13,933 nt of DNA, from NCBI GenBank assembly GCA_963666705.2, contig CAXXKO010000019.1, positions 1 through 13,933 of the forward strand, in the 5' to 3' direction. The position numbers and the translations under genes were made by a program. This DNA is from G963666705 sp963666705. Its GTDB lineage: Bacteria; Pseudomonadota; Alphaproteobacteria; CADEGL01. Position 1 is the stretch's first letter, and each line of letters starts with the position of its first letter. Positions 13,822 to 13,933 of the stretch are shown one piece after another. The notes under the pieces were generated by a model. It was not told where the DNA came from, did no database searches, and was given only the letters and a program-made list of their open reading frames with translations.

Positions 13822-13933
13822 TACCCACTTTCATAATTCCGTGTGCCATACGATCGCTTTTCCCGTCTCCTCGGTAGGAGGGGGCGCGCCGGCGATGCCG
13901 GGGCATCGTCCAGCGTCGCCGACGCCCCGAGGG
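13822..13933. other. Right-edge non-coding stretch
   Basis: No gene is supported in these 112 bases. A hairpin is visible at 13891-13910 (GGCGATGCC-GG-GGCATCGTC, one G/T wobble) without a T-run. It may belong to the end of a gene beyond the window. Confidence 0.3.

Overview
The window is GC-rich with codon use dominated by G/C at third positions. All genes look like those of a free-living proteobacterium. The polyamine-type ABC operon, the RidA/M19/M24 neighbours and the IS1182-type element together suggest an alphaproteobacterium. This is inference; there is no rRNA or other marker gene here.

Layout. (1) Bases 1-4846, + strand: an uptake operon of the PotD-PotB-PotC-PotA type (solute-binding protein cut by the left edge, two permeases, ATPase). 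It is followed by a 388-residue protein that reads as three RidA-like domains in one chain. (2) 4849-6232, - strand: a variant M19 'membrane dipeptidase' preceded in its operon by a small ABM-type alpha/beta-barrel protein. (3) 6451-7230, + strand: an atypical short-chain dehydrogenase (SDR) that lacks the catalytic Tyr. (4) 7295-9937, - strand: an FAD-dependent amine/amino-acid oxidase (DAO/PuuB type), two tandem ABM-type paralogues and a hot-dog thioesterase resembling the betainyl-CoA thioesterases of carnitine catabolism. (5) 10029-10793, + strand: a canonical SDR of the type-2 3-hydroxyacyl-CoA dehydrogenase kind. (6) 10886-12043, - strand: an M24-fold hydrolase most like ectoine hydrolase (DoeA/EutD), with most metal ligands missing. 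(7) 12294-13817: an apparently intact IS1182-family insertion sequence with matching inverted repeats and CTAG at both ends.

How it may work together (inference): the genes look like a catabolic island for an imported nitrogen compound, such as a polyamine, modified amino acid or cyclic/acylated amine. The transporter brings it in. A metal-poor M24 hydrolase and an altered M19 hydrolase open or trim it. The flavoprotein oxidises an amine to an imine, and the RidA protein removes reactive imine/enamine. The SDRs and thioesterase process the carbon skeleton, possibly as a CoA ester. Three small ABM proteins are interspersed. No transcription regulator, CoA ligase, ectoine deacetylase (DoeB/EutE) or beta-keto acid cleavage enzyme is visible, so the pathway is incomplete here and the substrate unknown.

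The most notable points are the one-chain triple RidA and the run of neighbouring enzymes (M19, M24, first SDR) that have lost textbook catalytic or metal-binding residues. Also notable are the ABM paralogues, several strong palindromes in intergenic DNA, and a 16-bp tandem duplication that supplies a stop codon. No CRISPR array, tRNA, rRNA or phage gene was seen.
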